Of a DNA stretch of 64,000 nucleotides, positions 37,268 through 46,198 are shown in pieces (positions within the stretch are counted from its first letter, which is position 1; each line of letters begins with the position of its first letter). The stretch is from Gillisia sp. UBA3175 (GTDB taxonomy: Bacteria; Bacteroidota; Bacteroidia; Flavobacteriales; Flavobacteriaceae). The DNA lies in contig DEXV01000006.1 of assembly GCA_002364325.1 (NCBI GenBank), positions 417,468 through 481,467 on the forward strand, written 5' to 3'. The notes under the pieces are model-generated. The model saw only the letters and a list, made by a program, of their open reading frames with translations. It ran no database searches and was not told where the DNA came from. Made by a program: the position numbers and the translations under genes.

Positions 37268-38407
37268 ATGAGAAAGGGTTTTTTCATATTCGGTGTTGTT
37301 TTTTTGTTAGTAGCGCCCAACTCCTATTCTCAAGAAAAGACTACTAAAAAAATGCACGAAAACAAAGAAATGAAAATGAAAGACACAAAAATGGAAACCA
37401 AAGACCCCATGAAAATTATGCCGAACGGACCTCAGCCAGATTGGGCTCCAACTATAGATCCACAAATGTTAGCGGTAATTGAGCAATTTCAATCTTACGA
37501 AAATCCTCCTTTTAAAGGAGCTACAGGTTTTCAATATCGAAACATTAAGTTACCTGCAAATGCGGTGATGGATTTGTTGCATAAAACCGGAGTTAAACCA
37601 ACAGAAAGCAAAGTTGCTATTAGCCACAAAATTCTCCCAGTTGGTGAAGAAGGCGTGCTAGTAAGAATTTATAAACCGAAAAATGCTGAAAAAGAAAACT
37701 TACCTGTTATAGTTTACTACCATGGTGGTGGATGGGTAATTGCAGATCTAGATACTTATGAAGCTGCACCAATGGCTTTATCAGAAAAAGCTAATGCTAT
37801 AGTTGTTTCTGTAGCTTATAGACAAGCTCCAGAAAATAAATTTCCCGCTGCTCATGAAGATTCATTTAATGCTTATAAATGGGTTGTAGAAAATACCGCA
37901 GAAATTGGAGGAGATGCTACTAAAATTGCAACTGCTGGTGAAAGCGCTGGTGGGAACTTAGCCGTTTCTGTAGCTTTAATGGCTAAAGAACTCGGAGTTA
38001 AATTACCAGTTCATATTGTATCTGTATATCCTATTGCAGATGGCGATATAGATTCTCCAAGTTATGAGAAGTACGCAAATGCTGTTCCCTTAAATAAAGG
38101 TTTTATGGAATGGTTCTTTGATAATTATGTGCCAAATTGGAGTACAAATAATGATCCATTAATCAATCTTATCGATGCAGATTTATCTGGACTTCCAGCA
38201 ACTACTATAATCAATGCAGAAATAGATCCTTTAGAAAATGAGGGAAAAGTTCTTGCTGAAAAAATGAAGGCTGCTGGTATAGATGTAGAGCGTAAGATGT
38301 ATGAAGGGGTAACGCATGAATTCTTCGGGATGAATGCAGTGCTAGATCAAGCGGTAGATGCTCAGAAATTTGCAGTAGATAGATTGAAAAAGAGTTTTAA
38401 AAAATAA
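37268..38407 (+). CDS. Exported HSL-family alpha/beta-hydrolase (esterase)
   Basis: A hormone-sensitive-lipase-type esterase. The first ATG is at 37220, but ATG 37268 (MRKGFFIFGVVFLLV) gives a proper signal peptide ending SYSQ, for a 379-residue precursor. A Met/Lys/Glu-rich low-complexity stretch follows (about 25-50). The catalytic domain shows the oxyanion motif YHGGGW, the nucleophile elbow GESAGG, the acid in DPLENEG and the histidine in THEFFG. It probably hydrolyses short-chain esters in the periplasm. A strong terminator follows. Confidence 0.88.
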   Translation: MRKGFFIFGVVFLLVAPNSYSQEKTTKKMHENKEMKMKDTKMETKDPMKIMPNGPQPDWAPTIDPQMLAVIEQFQSYENPPFKGATGFQYRNIKLPANAVMDLLHKTGVKPTESKVAISHKILPVGEEGVLVRIYKPKNAEKENLPVIVYYHGGGWVIADLDTYEAAPMALSEKANAIVVSVAYRQAPENKFPAAHEDSFNAYKWVVENTAEIGGDATKIATAGESAGGNLAVSVALMAKELGVKLPVHIVSVYPIADGDIDSPSYEKYANAVPLNKGFMEWFFDNYVPNWSTNNDPLINLIDADLSGLPATTIINAEIDPLENEGKVLAEKMKAAGIDVERKMYEGVTHEFFGMNAVLDQAVDAQKFAVDRLKKSFKK

Positions 38408-38447
38408 AAGTTTATAGTTAAATATTCCGAAATTTTCGGAATTACTT

Positions 38448-38493
38448 AAGAATCTCCAACTAGTGTATAAATAAACTATTTGGAGATTCTTTT
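38448..38493 (+). terminator. Long-stem terminator
   Basis: AAGAATCTCCAA (38448-38459) pairs with TTGGAGATTCTT (38480-38491). The stem extends inward by TAGT/ACTA past one mismatch, and a short T run follows. It ends the esterase transcript just before the convergent VOC remnant (stop at 38497). Confidence 0.75.
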
Positions 38494-38496
38494 ATA

Positions 38497-38885
38497 TTAC
38501 TTATTAAAAGCTTTATCGTTAGGTTCCCAAAGTTCGATCGTGTTCCCTTCCAGATCCACGATCCATCCAAACTTTCCTTCTTCTACAGATTGTATATCAC
38601 CAATTATTTGCACTCCTTCAGCTTTTAGTACTTTTAAAAGCTCCTCCAAATTTTCTACCCTAAAATTCATCATAAACTGTTTTTCGGAGGGCTTAAAGTA
38701 ATCGGTATCTTCTTTAAAAGGGCTCCATTGTGTAGAACTATGTTTCCCTTCTTTATCTTTCCACCAAAAGGTAGATCCCCATTGGTCTGTGTTAAATCCT
38801 AGATGAGTTTTATACCAAGATTTTACAGCATCTGGGTCTTTAGTTTTAAAGAAAACGCCGCCAATCCCTGTAACCCGCTTTTCAT
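38497..38885 (-). pseudogene. VOC/glyoxalase family gene with a frameshift at its start
   Basis: Translating the minus strand gives a nearly complete ~129-residue VOC protein: VTGIGGVFFKTKDPDAVKSW, then WWKDKEGKHSSTQWSPFK, and a C-terminal VDLEGNTIELWEP, ending at the TAA at 38497. That frame has an in-frame TGA at 38889-38887 and no ATG, GTG or TTG before the middle of the domain. The only sensible start, ATG 38885-38883, is one base out of frame, as if a single base had been lost at codon 2. It is therefore either a fresh pseudogene or a sequence error. It lies 10 nt upstream... of the dehydrogenase stop codon (38896), on the same strand. Confidence 0.75.
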
Positions 38886-38895
38886 TTCAGTATTA

Positions 38896-39873
38896 TTAAA
38901 ATTTAGATACGTTATTATGACTGGAATTAATAGTATCGCCAAATTTTGATTTTATCTTCTTCGCTATTGTAGATGCCAGTTTTTTATGAGATTCTACAGT
39001 CCAGCCCGCAACATGCGGACTTAACAGCACATTTTCTAAATACATTAATTCCTGAAGATCTGGCGGGATATGATCTTCTTGAAAAAGATTTTCAAAGGAA
39101 TCTTTTTCGTATTCCAAAACATCTAATCCTGCACCTAAGATCTTCCCTTGAATAATGCCCGTAACAAGATCTGCAGTAACTACGCTTTTTCCTCTTGCCG
39201 TATTAAGGAACCAAAATGGTTTTTGGAATTTATTTATGAAATCTAAATTCACCATTTTATCTGTCTCGGGTGTCCAAGGGGTATGCAAACTCACAATATC
39301 TGACTGGTGTTGTAATTCTTCTAAACCTACTTGTGAGGCGTTTTCATCTCCCACACCGTTTAAAATATCATAACAAAGTACATCAACATCAAAACCTCTT
39401 AGTTTTTTAGCAAAGGCTTTTCCCATATTGCCATATCCAATAATTCCCACTGTTTTCCCATCCAATTCTGTACCTCGATTATCTTCCCGATGCCATAGGC
39501 CTTGATGCATTTCTCTATTGGCTTTATTAAGTTTATTCAATAAGTTTAACAACATCCCTAAGGTGTGTTCTCCTACCGCATTACTATTTCCCTCTGGAGC
39601 CGCAAATAATTCTATACCATTCTGTTCTGCATAGTCTACATCTATACTTTCCAATCCTGCTCCTACTCTGGCAATAAATTTTAAATTTGGTGCAGCATCT
39701 ATAAAAGCTTTATCAATTTTAAATCGGCTTCTTATCACAATACCATCAAAAAGATGTTGGTTCTCCAGAATTACCTCTTTGCTAAGATTATACGCTTCAA
39801 TATTATAAAATCCGGCTATTTGCAGCTCATGGATCAATAACGGATTATTACTATCTGCATGCAAAATGATCAT
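38896..39873 (-). CDS. D-2-hydroxyacid dehydrogenase (SerA-like)
   Basis: A 325-residue NAD-dependent D-isomer-specific 2-hydroxyacid dehydrogenase. The nucleotide motif GIIGYGNMG is near residue 147. Catalytic Arg is in NTARGKS, with Glu further on, and His is in LSPHVAGWT. It lacks the C-terminal ACT domain of long SerA enzymes. Phosphoglycerate dehydrogenase is possible, but so are other 2-ketoacid reductases. It is followed by the VOC remnant and preceded at 5 nt by a cupin gene. Confidence 0.88.
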   Translation of the reverse strand: MIILHADSNNPLLIHELQIAGFYNIEAYNLSKEVILENQHLFDGIVIRSRFKIDKAFIDAAPNLKFIARVGAGLESIDVDYAEQNGIELFAAPEGNSNAVGEHTLGMLLNLLNKLNKANREMHQGLWHREDNRGTELDGKTVGIIGYGNMGKAFAKKLRGFDVDVLCYDILNGVGDENASQVGLEELQHQSDIVSLHTPWTPETDKMVNLDFINKFQKPFWFLNTARGKSVVTADLVTGIIQGKILGAGLDVLEYEKDSFENLFQEDHIPPDLQELMYLENVLLSPHVAGWTVESHKKLASTIAKKIKSKFGDTINSSHNNVSKF

Positions 39874-39878
39874 GATTT

Positions 39879-40244
39879 CTAAATTTTAGAATAGCTATTA
39901 ACTGTTAATTCACTCTGTACGTTCCCTGTATGTTTTACCGAAAGTTTTTCGAAAAGCATCACATGAACTTCTTCCTCGTTTTTAGTCATTGGGCAGTGCT
40001 CAATTCCTCTTGGAACCACTATAATTTCACCTTCCTTAACCTCTACTGTTTTATCCCGAAACTGAATATACAAAGTGCCTTTTATAACTTGAAATAACTC
40101 ATCTTCTTCCTCATGAGAATGCCATATAAACTCTCCTTTAAGCTTTGCCAACAACACTTGCATATTGTCTACAACTGCAATTTGATGCGGATTCCAGTTC
40201 TTGCTGAATTTTTCAAATTTCTTATTGATATTGATGCTTTCCAT
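39879..40244 (-). CDS. Cupin-domain protein
   Basis: A 121-residue single-domain cupin. Metal-binding residues of motif 1 appear in HSHEEEDELFQVIKG and of motif 2 in VPRGIEHCPM. It is cytosolic, with no signal peptide. The substrate is unknown. It is 5 nt upstream of the hydroxyacid dehydrogenase, and co-transcription is likely. Confidence 0.85.
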   Translation of the reverse strand: MESININKKFEKFSKNWNPHQIAVVDNMQVLLAKLKGEFIWHSHEEEDELFQVIKGTLYIQFRDKTVEVKEGEIIVVPRGIEHCPMTKNEEEVHVMLFEKLSVKHTGNVQSELTVNSYSKI

Positions 40245-40301
40245 AAATATTGTATAAAGGCTAATAAAAAAGGGGAGAATGATATAAAACTATCTACTAA
40301 G

Positions 40302-41654
40302 TTAAAAACCTAATATCAATTTTGCAATACTAAAGTAAATTAAAATCCCGCATATATCATTGCTGGTAGTGATAAAGGGTCCAGTAGCCATTGCAGGGTC
40401 AATGCCCTGTTTATCTAGGATTATTGGCACGAATGTACCAATTAAAGATGCAATAACGATTACAGAAATCAGGGAAATCCCTATGGTTAGTCCAAAAGTA
40501 AAATCAAATCCTAGAAGGAAAATTCCACCTATGGTAAGTAAGATTGCTAGTACTACTCCATTAAATAAACTCAATACTATTTCCTTAAGCAATCTATTGA
40601 TCAAGGAACCTTTCAACGTTTTGTTGGCAAGACCTTGTAATACGATTGCAGAGGACTGTACCCCAACATTCCCCGCCATTGCAGCAATAAGTGGTACAAA
40701 AAAGAAAAGCGCAGCATGCTTTTGCATTGCCGCATCAAAAGTACCTAAAACGGAAACACTTATAAAACCACCAAATAAGGCTAAGATCAACCAAGGTAAA
40801 CGAGCTCTGGTAAGCAGCCAGATACTATCATCTGCTTCGACATCTTCAGAGATACCTGCCGCCATCTGGTAATCCTTCTCGGCTTCATCTTTTATAAAAT
40901 CTAAAATATCATCAATAGTGATCCTTCCTACTAATCTTCCCATTTCATCTACAACTGGGATCGCCTCTAGATCGTATTTCTGCATGATCCTTGCCACTTC
41001 TTCTCCTGGAGTGTGCACGTTTACAAAATCTACCTGCGGGATGTATACATCGCTGATGTGAGCGTTTACCGGGGCAGTAAGAAGATCTTTTAGGGAAAGT
41101 CTTCCCTTAAGTTTATTCTTATCGTCCACCACATAAATAGAATGTACTCTTGTAACATTTTCGGCCTGATTTCGCATTTCACTCATGCAACCGGTAACAT
41201 TCCAATTCTCGTTTACTTTAACTAATTCCTTAGCCATTAAACCACCTGCAGAATCTTCATCATATCGAAGTAATTCCACAATATTATCGGCATGTTCTTC
41301 GTCCTGGATCTGGGCAATAACCTTTTGTTGTCGCTCTTCCGAAAGTTCAGAAATAATGTCGGCAGCATCATCGGTATCCATTTCCTCCAGCTCCTCTGCA
41401 ATCTCCTTTGGAGAAAGACCATCCAAGATGCGCTCTCTAATTCCCTCTTCTAGCTCCATTAAGGCCTCAGAAGTTTTTTCGCTATCCAGTAATTTTATAA
41501 TATAGGTAGCATCTGCAATATCCAGTTCCGATAAGATCTCTGCAATATCTGCCGGGTGAACCTCCTCTAGATGTAATAGCAACTCTTCATCGTTCTTTTG
41601 CTCGATGAGATATTCAATTTTTTCAATTAATTCGTCGCTAAGTTCAAACTGCAT
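40302..41654 (-). CDS. mgtE: Magnesium transporter MgtE
   Basis: A 450-residue Mg2+ channel/transporter. An acidic MgtE N domain (about 1-125, with repeated HPADIAEIL- and [16 protein letters not shown] helices) and a CBS pair (about 130-255) sense magnesium. Five hydrophobic segments from about 285 to the end form the pore, including the [11 protein letters not shown] signature. It overlaps the 3' end of rsmA by 11 nt, so the two are co-transcribed and probably coupled. Confidence 0.95.
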   Translation of the reverse strand: MQFELSDELIEKIEYLIEQKNDEELLLHLEEVHPADIAEILSELDIADATYIIKLLDSEKTSEALMELEEGIRERILDGLSPKEIAEELEEMDTDDAADIISELSEERQQKVIAQIQDEEHADNIVELLRYDEDSAGGLMAKELVKVNENWNVTGCMSEMRNQAENVTRVHSIYVVDDKNKLKGRLSLKDLLTAPVNAHISDVYIPQVDFVNVHTPGEEVARIMQKYDLEAIPVVDEMGRLVGRITIDDILDFIKDEAEKDYQMAAGISEDVEADDSIWLLTRARLPWLILALFGGFISVSVLGTFDAAMQKHAALFFFVPLIAAMAGNVGVQSSAIVLQGLANKTLKGSLINRLLKEIVLSLFNGVVLAILLTIGGIFLLGFDFTFGLTIGISLISVIVIASLIGTFVPIILDKQGIDPAMATGPFITTSNDICGILIYFSIAKLILGF

Positions 41655-42513
41655 ATTCCTGTATTTTTTCTGTAAGTTCTATAAACTGAAGCGTGCTTAA
41701 CTGCTCTGGTCTTTGGTTAAAGATAGCATCTTCCTTTAATATATCTGGTAATTGAAAGGTCTTTAAACTATTTCTAAGCGTTTTTCGGCGTTGCTGAAAC
41801 GCTGTCTTTACCACTCGAAAAAACAAAGCTTCATCACAGGGAAGCGAAAAATTATCTTTGCGCTTAAGCCGGATAACTCCACTCTCCACTTTGGGGGGAG
41901 GAATAAAAACTGTGGGAGGAACTGTAAATAAATAACTAACATCGTAAAATGCCTGGGTTAATACCGAAAGGATCCCATAAGTCTTGTTGCCATGCGGTGC
42001 AGCAATTCTCATTGCTACCTCCTTTTGAAACATCCCTGCAAATTCAGGAATAAGATCCCTATTCTCCAAAGTTTTAAAAACTATTTGTGTGGATATATTA
42101 TAGGGAAAGTTACCAATGATAGCATAAGGTTCTTGATCGAAGATCTCTGTAATATCATATTTCAAAAAATCCTTTTCATGGATCTTTCCCTCTAACTGTG
42201 GGTAATTTTCTTCTAGATATGCCACACTCTCTGTATCTATTTCCACTACATGCAGATCGATATCTTTTTTAAGAAGGTATTTGGTAAGCACTCCCATTCC
42301 AGGCCCAATTTCCAATACATTTCTATAACCAGCATATTCTAAACCTTCGGCTATCTTTTCGGCTACGGTTTCATCTTTCAAGAAGTGCTGACCTAAATGT
42401 TTTTTAGCCCGCACAGAACCCGGAGAATTATATTCTTCCCTAGCTGCAGCGAACTTTTTTTGTTGGTATTTATTTTCCTTTGGGGTATAAGGTGTTTTTT
42501 TATTTGATTTCAT
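41644..42513 (-). CDS. rsmA: 16S rRNA dimethyladenosine transferase
   Basis: A 289-residue SAM-dependent methyltransferase that dimethylates A1518 and A1519 of 16S rRNA. Visible motifs are [18 protein letters not shown] (SAM motif I) and GNFPYNIS (the NPPY-type catalytic motif IV). A Lys-rich stretch of about 35 residues precedes the usual KKHLGQHF start. An in-frame GTG (SVRAKKH) could be an internal start, so the extension may not be real. It is followed by mgtE with an 11-nt overlap. Confidence 0.95.
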   Translation of the reverse strand: MKSNKKTPYTPKENKYQQKKFAAAREEYNSPGSVRAKKHLGQHFLKDETVAEKIAEGLEYAGYRNVLEIGPGMGVLTKYLLKKDIDLHVVEIDTESVAYLEENYPQLEGKIHEKDFLKYDITEIFDQEPYAIIGNFPYNISTQIVFKTLENRDLIPEFAGMFQKEVAMRIAAPHGNKTYGILSVLTQAFYDVSYLFTVPPTVFIPPPKVESGVIRLKRKDNFSLPCDEALFFRVVKTAFQQRRKTLRNSLKTFQLPDILKEDAIFNQRPEQLSTLQFIELTEKIQEYAV

Positions 42514-42532
42514 TTGGGGATCTTAATACCAA

Positions 42533-42841
42533 TTATTGTTCGCTTACAATTTCTAATTCTGTTCTAAAAGCTACAAATTTACCTTCAAAGGCTTTGGTTC
42601 TGGACCTTAAAGTTGGAGCATTCTCATCGTAATACTTCTGAAGCATTTCCTTACTTTCTGTAGTGTATTGAACAGAATAAGTGATCCCTCCCATTTCTTC
42701 TTCAACCAGAACCCTACTCATTAAGGCCTTGGAAAATTTCCCGGTGCTTAACATTTCAGGAATATGTTCTGTCTTCATCCAATTCAACCAATCGTCGTGA
42801 ATTTCCTCCAACACATTAATGGTTACATTATATATGTACAT
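42533..42841 (-). CDS. DUF4286 family protein
   Basis: A 102-residue protein matching the small DUF4286 family of Bacteroidota, which begin YIYNVTINV and carry HDDWLNWMKTEHIPEML. The fold is probably a ferredoxin-like dimeric barrel. The function is unknown. It lies 19 nt upstream of rsmA on the same strand. Confidence 0.85.
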   Translation of the reverse strand: MYIYNVTINVLEEIHDDWLNWMKTEHIPEMLSTGKFSKALMSRVLVEEEMGGITYSVQYTTESKEMLQKYYDENAPTLRSRTKAFEGKFVAFRTELEIVSEQ

Positions 42842-43009
42842 GCTATTAATTTATTACTATTCATTAATGGATGAATAAGTTAATTTTAAATATTCCTTTT
42901 TTAATCTTCCTTTCAAAGAAATAGAGTTTACAAATTTAATAAACTTAAACAAGCTTCATTATTACAGCCCAATGATTATCTGCAAGAACTAATAAATGTT
43001 AGTTAGTTC

Positions 43010-44794
43010 TCATTCTAGATCGTCTCCCCGCAAACTCCTATACTTTTTTCTAGCATCTACAAAATAGATACTATCTGGGAAAGAAAAGATAATTTGTTCG
43101 TAATAAAGCTTTGCTTTTTCTTGATTTTTTAGCTCATCTTTATAAAGTTCTGCCAATAGAAATGCAGCATTATCTGCCAAGATGCCTTTTCCATAAAACT
43201 CCAATATTTTTAAATAATTAGCTTCGGCTTTTTCAAAATTCCCTTGATCAGAATAGATCGACGCCTGTTTCAACAATGCTTCATCTTCAATTTTTTCACC
43301 TTTGTGGGCTGTAAGTATCTCTTCTAAGATCTCAATTGCTTGATTCTTTTTATTCTGAAAAAAAAACAAATCCGCCTTGGCATATAATTTTAAAGCTGTT
43401 TGAGTTGAATCTTCCAAGCTGTTCTCTTTAATAAGCAAACTTAGTTCCATGGCATCATTAGCAATAAGTTGGGTGGAAGATCTCTTAAGTACGTCCAATT
43501 GGGTCAGCGCCCACTCAAAATCTCCTTTATAATAGCTGGTCTTTGCCACCTTGAATCTGGCAATTTGCGAAACCTCATCATTCTTAACCAAATTTTGGAT
43601 CTGAGAGTAATAGATCAATGCCTGATTAAATTTTTGATCTAATACTAGAATATCTGCCAAAGTCATTTTTATAGCTGCTTGTTCAAAGTTATTCAGAGAG
43701 CCAGAAGTAAGGGTCTCCAAAACCTGCTTTGCTTCCTCTATTTTATTCATTTTGAAAGCTAGAAAATTTGCAAAGTCTATCTGAATCGCCATGGTTTCTA
43801 TACCAGAGCCATATTCTAAAAGCACTGCTTGGAAGTCCTTTTCTATTCCTTTAAGATCTGATTCCTTGGCAGTAAGAAGCTTCATATCCAGCAATAACTG
43901 ATTGGCTTGAATAAGAATGCTTGGAGAAGTGGTTTCTCCAATAATAAAGCTCAGCATTTCTTTAGCGGTTTCTAGATCACCTTCAGCTTTGGACAATACT
44001 GTTAACTGAATAATGCGTTGCAGATCCTGATTATTCCTTTTATAAATTGAACGCTCTTGCAAGAAGGCTTTTTCAAAATCTTTCTGCTGAATAAATAACC
44101 ACGCCAATAACTCACTATAAATAGGATCTTGAGTTTTCTGAATTCTCTGCAACAGTTGCTTTCTAAGTGCCATATTTGCAGGATTTGTAGCGTCTTCTAA
44201 TATATAACTGTCGAATTCCCGTATAAGATTGATGCTCATTTCCGGTTGTTTCGAAATTAGCTCCAGATAAGCCGAGAACATTTCATCTAACTTTCCTTGT
44301 TCCCCATAAATACGCGCTAAAGGGAGATCGAAATTCAGTTCAGGGTTTAATTGCATTCCAATTAAATAAGCCTGTTCTGCATATTCCAGTAAACTATAAT
44401 TCTCGAAACTTTTGGCTATAGAATAGGCATAATTTGTCTTTTCCTTTAAAGCTTCAAGCGCTTCTAAATAATTGCTTTTCGCAAGATCCTGCTTATTCTG
44501 AAGCTCATAATTATGTCCTAATTCTATTAGAACCGTAGGATTGTTATTAGTAGACTTTAAGCGCTCCAACAATAAAGCTTCTGCAAGATCAAATTGCTCT
44601 AATTGTTGATGTGCGGAGATCATTCCCGTGAAAAAATTAGAATTTCCGGGAGATTCTTTTACAAGATCTTGATAAATGCTTAGAGCTTTAGCATATTCCC
44701 CTTTATCCAAATAAGTTTGTGCAAGCTGTTCTGCCTGAGAAAAACCACTTTGAACACCTATAAAAAATAAGCATATGTAAAGAAAACACCGCAT
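43010..44794 (-). CDS. Secreted/periplasmic TPR-repeat protein
   Basis: A 594-residue protein with a signal peptide (about residues 1-19, ending FSQ) and tetratricopeptide repeats over nearly its whole length. Examples are YLDKGEYAKALSIYQDLVKE near residue 30 and a YSDQGNFEKAEANYLKILEF repeat near 510. It is probably a scaffold for envelope complexes; no enzymatic domain is seen. The first codons lie inside the 3' arm of a perfect 16-bp inverted repeat that also resembles the serS terminator, so its expression may be linked to readthrough from serS. Confidence 0.82.
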   Translation of the reverse strand: MRCFLYICLFFIGVQSGFSQAEQLAQTYLDKGEYAKALSIYQDLVKESPGNSNFFTGMISAHQQLEQFDLAEALLLERLKSTNNNPTVLIELGHNYELQNKQDLAKSNYLEALEALKEKTNYAYSIAKSFENYSLLEYAEQAYLIGMQLNPELNFDLPLARIYGEQGKLDEMFSAYLELISKQPEMSINLIREFDSYILEDATNPANMALRKQLLQRIQKTQDPIYSELLAWLFIQQKDFEKAFLQERSIYKRNNQDLQRIIQLTVLSKAEGDLETAKEMLSFIIGETTSPSILIQANQLLLDMKLLTAKESDLKGIEKDFQAVLLEYGSGIETMAIQIDFANFLAFKMNKIEEAKQVLETLTSGSLNNFEQAAIKMTLADILVLDQKFNQALIYYSQIQNLVKNDEVSQIARFKVAKTSYYKGDFEWALTQLDVLKRSSTQLIANDAMELSLLIKENSLEDSTQTALKLYAKADLFFFQNKKNQAIEILEEILTAHKGEKIEDEALLKQASIYSDQGNFEKAEANYLKILEFYGKGILADNAAFLLAELYKDELKNQEKAKLYYEQIIFSFPDSIYFVDARKKYRSLRGDDLE

Positions 44795-44822
44795 TTTGTA
44801 AAGATAACAAAATGCGGTGTTT
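44784..44822 (-). terminator. Perfect 16-bp inverted repeat: serS terminator overlapping the TPR start codon
   Basis: AAACACCGCATTTTGT (44784-44799) and its exact complement (44807-44822) flank a 7-nt loop. Read on the minus strand it is a hairpin ending in GTGTTTTCTTT, as expected for a serS terminator. The downstream arm contains the ATG (44794-44792) and next codons of the TPR gene. The loop contains TATCTTTA, one base from the -7 consensus. Confidence 0.75.
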
Positions 44823-44873
44823 GGGAATAACTATATGGATATTAAAAACCCAGAGATGACCTAGGCATTTAAA

Positions 44874-46145
44874 CTAATCTATAATTGTAAAACCAGTATA
44901 TTTTACCAAAACTTCAGGCACTTTAATGCCTTCTGGAGTTTGATAATTCTCTAAAATACCAGCTAGAACTCTAGGCAATGCTAAGGCGCTACCATTTAGT
45001 GTATGCACCAATTCCTTTTTACCATCTTTATCCTTATACCTCAACTTCAATCTATTTGCTTGGAAAGTTTCAAAATTTGAAACAGAACTTATTTCTAGCC
45101 ATCTATCCTGAGCAGTAGAAAATACTTCAAAATCATAGGTCAAAGCAGAAGTAAAACCAAGATCTCCACCACATAATCTTAAGATCCTGTAAGGTAGTTT
45201 TAGTTCATTTAAAAGATCTTTAATATGCTCCACCATTCCATCTAGTGCCGCATAAGAATTCTCTGGTTTTTCGATACGAACGATTTCAACTTTATCAAAT
45301 TGGTGCAACCTATTCAAACCTCTTACGTGAGCGCCATAAGAACCTGCTTCTCTCCTAAAACAAGGGGTATAACCGGTACAATTTATTGGGAAATCTGCAT
45401 CTGTAAGAATTCTATCTCTAAACAAATTGGTCATTGGCACCTCTGCAGTTGGGATAAGATAAAGATCATCCTCGGTTACGTGATACATCTGGCCTTCTTT
45501 ATCTGGTAACTGCCCAGTACCAAAACCAGAAGCTTCGTTCACCAATAATGGTAACTGAAACTCGGTATATCCAGCATCTGCAGCTTTATCTAAAAAATAG
45601 GTGATTAGGGCACGTTGCAAACGCGCACCTTTTCCTTTATAAACAGGAAATCCCGCGCCGGTAATTTTATTGCCAAGCTCAAAATCTATGATATCATATT
45701 TCTTTGCAAGTTCCCAGTGTGGCATAGAACCTTCGGCCAACACAGGGATTTCTCCTTTTTTATAGATCTCGATATTATCTTCTTCTGAAGTTCCCGCAGG
45801 AACAAGATCGTTTGGGATATTGGGAATAGTATATAGAAGATCTTCCAGTTTTTTAGCAGTTTCAGCAAAACTATCGGATAGCGTTTTTGAAACTTCTTTT
45901 AACTGTACCGATTTCTCCTTTAAAATAGTTGCTTTTTGTTGCTCCCCAGATTTAAACAAAATTCCAATTTCTTTGGAAAGTTGATTAGATTCGGCCAATG
46001 TTTCGTCTAACTCAGTTTGAGTGGAACGGCGAGATTCATCTAAAGTTAAGATCTCTTCAAAGAGTTCTTCCGCATTAAAATTTCTTCTCTTAAGGGAATT
46101 TATATATTCCTCTTTATGAGCTCTAATATTGCTTACTTGTAACAT
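44874..46145 (-). CDS. serS: Seryl-tRNA synthetase
   Basis: A 423-residue class II synthetase that charges tRNA(Ser). An N-terminal long antiparallel coiled-coil arm (about residues 30-105) precedes the catalytic domain. Motif 2 (CFRREAGSYGAHVRGLNRLH) and motif 3 (NGSALALPRVLAGILE) are clear. Length is standard. It lies 53 nt downstream of the HTTM gene on the same strand but has its own -7-like element. Confidence 0.97.
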   Translation of the reverse strand: MLQVSNIRAHKEEYINSLKRRNFNAEELFEEILTLDESRRSTQTELDETLAESNQLSKEIGILFKSGEQQKATILKEKSVQLKEVSKTLSDSFAETAKKLEDLLYTIPNIPNDLVPAGTSEEDNIEIYKKGEIPVLAEGSMPHWELAKKYDIIDFELGNKITGAGFPVYKGKGARLQRALITYFLDKAADAGYTEFQLPLLVNEASGFGTGQLPDKEGQMYHVTEDDLYLIPTAEVPMTNLFRDRILTDADFPINCTGYTPCFRREAGSYGAHVRGLNRLHQFDKVEIVRIEKPENSYAALDGMVEHIKDLLNELKLPYRILRLCGGDLGFTSALTYDFEVFSTAQDRWLEISSVSNFETFQANRLKLRYKDKDGKKELVHTLNGSALALPRVLAGILENYQTPEGIKVPEVLVKYTGFTIID

Positions 46146-46171
46146 AAGACCAACTAATTTTTAGTAAGCTG

Positions 46172-46179
46172 CAAATGTA
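46172..46179 (-). promoter_or_regulatory. Putative -7 element for serS
   Basis: TACATTTG on the minus strand matches TAnnTTTG exactly, 26 nt before the serS ATG, in the short gap behind the HTTM gene. No clear -33 partner. Confidence 0.4.
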
Positions 46180-46198
46180 GCAAAAGCCAGTAAAAATA

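Noticed and set aside
38480..38701. 73-aa plus-strand frame over the VOC remnant
   Set aside because: The minus strand encodes a recognisable VOC domain over the same bases; the plus frame is a shadow.
40360..40872. 170-aa open frame opposite mgtE
   Set aside because: Antisense to the MgtE membrane domain; low complexity and no start context.
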